Of a stretch of DNA of 64,000 nt, positions 61,967-64,000 are shown piece by piece. The notes below the pieces were generated by a model that made no database searches, was not told the origin of the DNA, and worked only from the letters and a program-made list of their open reading frames with translations. The position numbers and the translations under genes are program-made. The first letter of the stretch is position 1. Every line of letters begins with the position of its first letter. Source of the stretch: Peptostreptococcus canis (GTDB taxonomy: Bacteria; Bacillota; Clostridia; Peptostreptococcales; Peptostreptococcaceae); the NCBI RefSeq assembly GCF_014229965.1, contig NZ_JABGBW010000001.1:263769-327768 (forward strand), read 5' to 3'.

Positions 61967-63511
61967 TTATTTTTCAATATCCCAATCATCATACCATGAA
62001 TCATCAAGATTTGCTAAAACTTCTGCATATTTACTTTCATTGGCTACTTGAAGTTCTGCCTTCTTTTTATAGTTATTTATGGTAGCAGTACTTTTGTTGA
62101 CCGGTTGTATAGTTCCAGTTCCTGCAACACATCCTCCAGGACAGGCCATACCTTCAAGAAGATATCCATTTCTTTTCCCCGCTTTTGCAAGTAAAAGCAT
62201 ATTTCTGCATTCTTTTAATCCATCCGCTTTGTCAATAGGTACTTCTCTATCCGGATCTATTTTCTTTATTACATCCACAACTGCACTAGCAACTCCTCCT
62301 GATACAGCAAATCCTCTACCGGCACCAGTACCATAATTAAAATTAGTAGCTGGTTCCATCTCTTCAAGCTTGATTCCTTTAGCTTCAAACATACCCATTA
62401 CTTCTTCAAAAGTAAGAACATAATCGACATGACTCTTAACAGATTTTCTTGTTGCTTCAAGTTTTTTAGATACGCAAGGTCCTATAAAAACAACCTTAGA
62501 ATCTTCATATCTCTGCTTTATAAATCTGGCTGTAAATACCATCGGTGTCATAGCCATGGAGATATTTTCCTTGAATTCTGGGAATTGTTTTTTTGCCATA
62601 ACTGACCAAGACGGACAACAAGATGTAGCCATGAAGTCTAATTTTTCTGGTACTTTTGCAAGATAATCTTCAGCTTCTTCGATAGTACATAAATCTGCAC
62701 CTATAGCAACTTCAACAACATCAAAGAAACCGAGTTCAAGAAGGGCAGCTTTTAACTTTTCTGGAGTAACCTTAGGTCCAAATTGACCGGCAAAAGCAGG
62801 TGCTATTTCAGCAATGACTTTATTTCCAGTTTTCATTTCATTGATTAACTGAAATATTTGAGTTTTATCTGCTATTGCTCCAAATGGACATGAAGATATA
62901 CATACACCACAAGAAACACATTTATCATAATCTATTGTAGCTCTTCCAAGTTCATCTGATTTTATGGCATCCATACCACAAGAAACGGCACATGGTCTCT
63001 CTAATTTAACGATTGCAGAATAAGGACAAACGTTTTTACATCTTCCACATTTTATACATTTTTCCTGATCTATAAATGATTTGCCATTCACCATTGAAAC
63101 TGCATTTTTCGGACAGACTTCAATACAAGGTCTGGCTAAGCAACCCCTACATATATCTGTTGTTTTGTATACGTTGTCTGGACATGAATTACATGCAAAT
63201 TTGATAATATTAACAAATGGTGGTTTATATATAATATTTTGAACAGTATGTTCATCTATTCCAGTTGACAGAGGGGCATGTTCATTTACCTTTCTAAGAG
63301 GTAATCCCATTGCCAATCTGATTCTTTCACCAACAATTGCTCTTTCAAGAAAAATACTTTCTCTTATCTGGGCAACTTCCCCAGGAACTATCTTGTAAGG
63401 AATTTCTTCCAATTTATTGTAATCTTCACCTTCATAAGCAAATCTAGCAACTTCGGTGAAAACATCACGACGTACTTTCGCTATTACCGTGAAAATACCT
63501 TTTAAGCTCAT
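61967..63511 (-). CDS. [FeFe] hydrogenase, monomeric (group B-like)
   Basis: A 514-residue iron-only hydrogenase (2H+ + 2e- to H2). H-cluster motifs: L1 MATSCCPSW, L2 IGPCVSKKLEA, L3 EGMACPGGC. L2 has GPC in place of the MPC of CpI-type enzymes. Upstream are ferredoxin clusters: CRGCLARPCIEVCP, CIKCGRCKNVCP, CAVSCGMDAI and CVSCGVCISSCP; there is no N-terminal [2Fe-2S] domain. This fits the group B [FeFe] enzymes (B1/B3 type). Maturases HydE/F/G are not in the window. Stand-alone on the minus strand; GGAGG precedes its start, and TGtTATACT at 63557-63565 (minus) is a likely promoter. Confidence 0.9.
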   Translation of the reverse strand: MSLKGIFTVIAKVRRDVFTEVARFAYEGEDYNKLEEIPYKIVPGEVAQIRESIFLERAIVGERIRLAMGLPLRKVNEHAPLSTGIDEHTVQNIIYKPPFVNIIKFACNSCPDNVYKTTDICRGCLARPCIEVCPKNAVSMVNGKSFIDQEKCIKCGRCKNVCPYSAIVKLERPCAVSCGMDAIKSDELGRATIDYDKCVSCGVCISSCPFGAIADKTQIFQLINEMKTGNKVIAEIAPAFAGQFGPKVTPEKLKAALLELGFFDVVEVAIGADLCTIEEAEDYLAKVPEKLDFMATSCCPSWSVMAKKQFPEFKENISMAMTPMVFTARFIKQRYEDSKVVFIGPCVSKKLEATRKSVKSHVDYVLTFEEVMGMFEAKGIKLEEMEPATNFNYGTGAGRGFAVSGGVASAVVDVIKKIDPDREVPIDKADGLKECRNMLLLAKAGKRNGYLLEGMACPGGCVAGTGTIQPVNKSTATINNYKKKAELQVANESKYAEVLANLDDSWYDDWDIEK

Positions 63512-64000
63512 TTCTTTACCTCCCCTGAAATACTCTTAATTACTCTTAGCGTTACAAGTATAACATATTTATTAATGAAAAGGAACACAATTTGTTGCAA
63601 TATTTTTAAAAAAAATTAACATTGTTTATAAAATTTAAAAGTGAATAATGGCTATTTAACTTTAGTTTATTAAAAAAAGTGATAAAAACTGAAATTATAG
63701 AAAATTCATATTATTTATTTTGTATAATAAAAAATTAATAAAAAACAGTATTTGTTAACAATAAATTAACTTATTATTGTATTTTATTTAATTTGATGTT
63801 CATAAAGAATAGTATAAGAGTAAATAAAAAATGGTAAAAAAGTATTTCAATGTAGTCAAAACTTTTTCTATGTCGACAAAAATATTTTTAACAAAGTAAT
63901 TTAAATTATTATAGAAGAAATAATTGTAATTATATTTCTAAAGATATTTTTATATAAAAGGGATGTCTCTTAAGTCTAAGATATATTTCTTCAAAATAGT
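63512..64000. other. AT-rich intergenic region at the right edge
   Basis: About 490 bp without an open frame. It holds the hydrogenase promoter (63557-63565, minus) and long A/T runs. The last 40 bp (GGGATGTCTCTTAAG...) may begin another element that leaves the window. Confidence 0.5.

Overview
The window is a stretch of very AT-rich, low-GC Gram-positive chromosome (Firmicutes). Several traits point to an anaerobic clostridial lineage: a monomeric [FeFe] hydrogenase, an iron-containing alcohol dehydrogenase, T-box control, CWB2 (PF04122-type) cell-wall anchoring repeats of the kind best known from Clostridioides difficile, and B12-independent QueH. I infer the Peptostreptococcales/Tissierellia neighbourhood; genus cannot be settled from this sequence alone. 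No rRNA, tRNA, CRISPR array, transposase, prophage or integrase was seen. Gene order looks like ordinary chromosome, with short operons separated by strong hairpin terminators and -10 boxes that are often of the extended TGnTATAAT type.

Layout. 1-1.2 kb: end of a Mn/Zn/Fe ABC permease gene plus its DtxR-family regulator. 1.3-3 kb: FNT channel and a DUF1461 membrane protein. 3.2-7.1 kb: tetrapyrrole/siroheme operon (hemC, cobA-hemD fusion, hemB, Met8-like dehydrogenase) without hemA or hemL. 7.2-14.9 kb: PcrA helicase, M18 aminopeptidase, nucleoside-recognition membrane protein, ApbE, cyclophilin, Mn-dependent pyrophosphatase. 15-19.6 kb: a QueH/5-formyl-THF cycloligase fusion, an ABC exporter pair, Tpx peroxidase. 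19.9-28.4 kb: a heme-acquisition island (AraC regulator, double-NEAT membrane protein, Shp-like heme protein, HtsA/B/C-type heme ABC transporter, NEAT+CWB2 wall protein). 28.7-32.2 kb: alcohol dehydrogenase, CDF transporter, NUDIX/YqfO-domain fusion, unknown protein ending in a slippery repeat. 32.3-35.8 kb: zinc-ribbon, TPM and SPFH proteins resembling B. subtilis YdjG/H/I. 36-45 kb: barstar-like protein, GNAT, alanine symporter, CutC, FchA-FolD one-carbon pair, ClC transporter, second UvrD-like helicase. 45-48 kb: a T-box leader with a duplicated antiterminator/terminator ahead of a polar amino-acid ABC transporter. 48-59 kb: AEC transporter, NifS-like desulfurase plus ThiI, patatin, DEAD-box helicase, PBP1A, ABC-F protein. 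59.4-61.8 kb: EgtUV/OpuC-type transporter behind an attenuator-like leader hairpin. 62-63.5 kb: [FeFe] hydrogenase.

The most coherent system is the heme island. It matches the streptococcal shr-shp-htsABC logic, but the usual NEAT heme ligand motif YxxxY is absent from all three NEAT domains and a pair of methionines sits at equivalent places in each. One NEAT domain is held on the wall by CWB2 repeats rather than a sortase signal. Other items worth attention are the two domain fusions, the duplicated T-box decision module and the leader hairpin before the EgtU-like gene.
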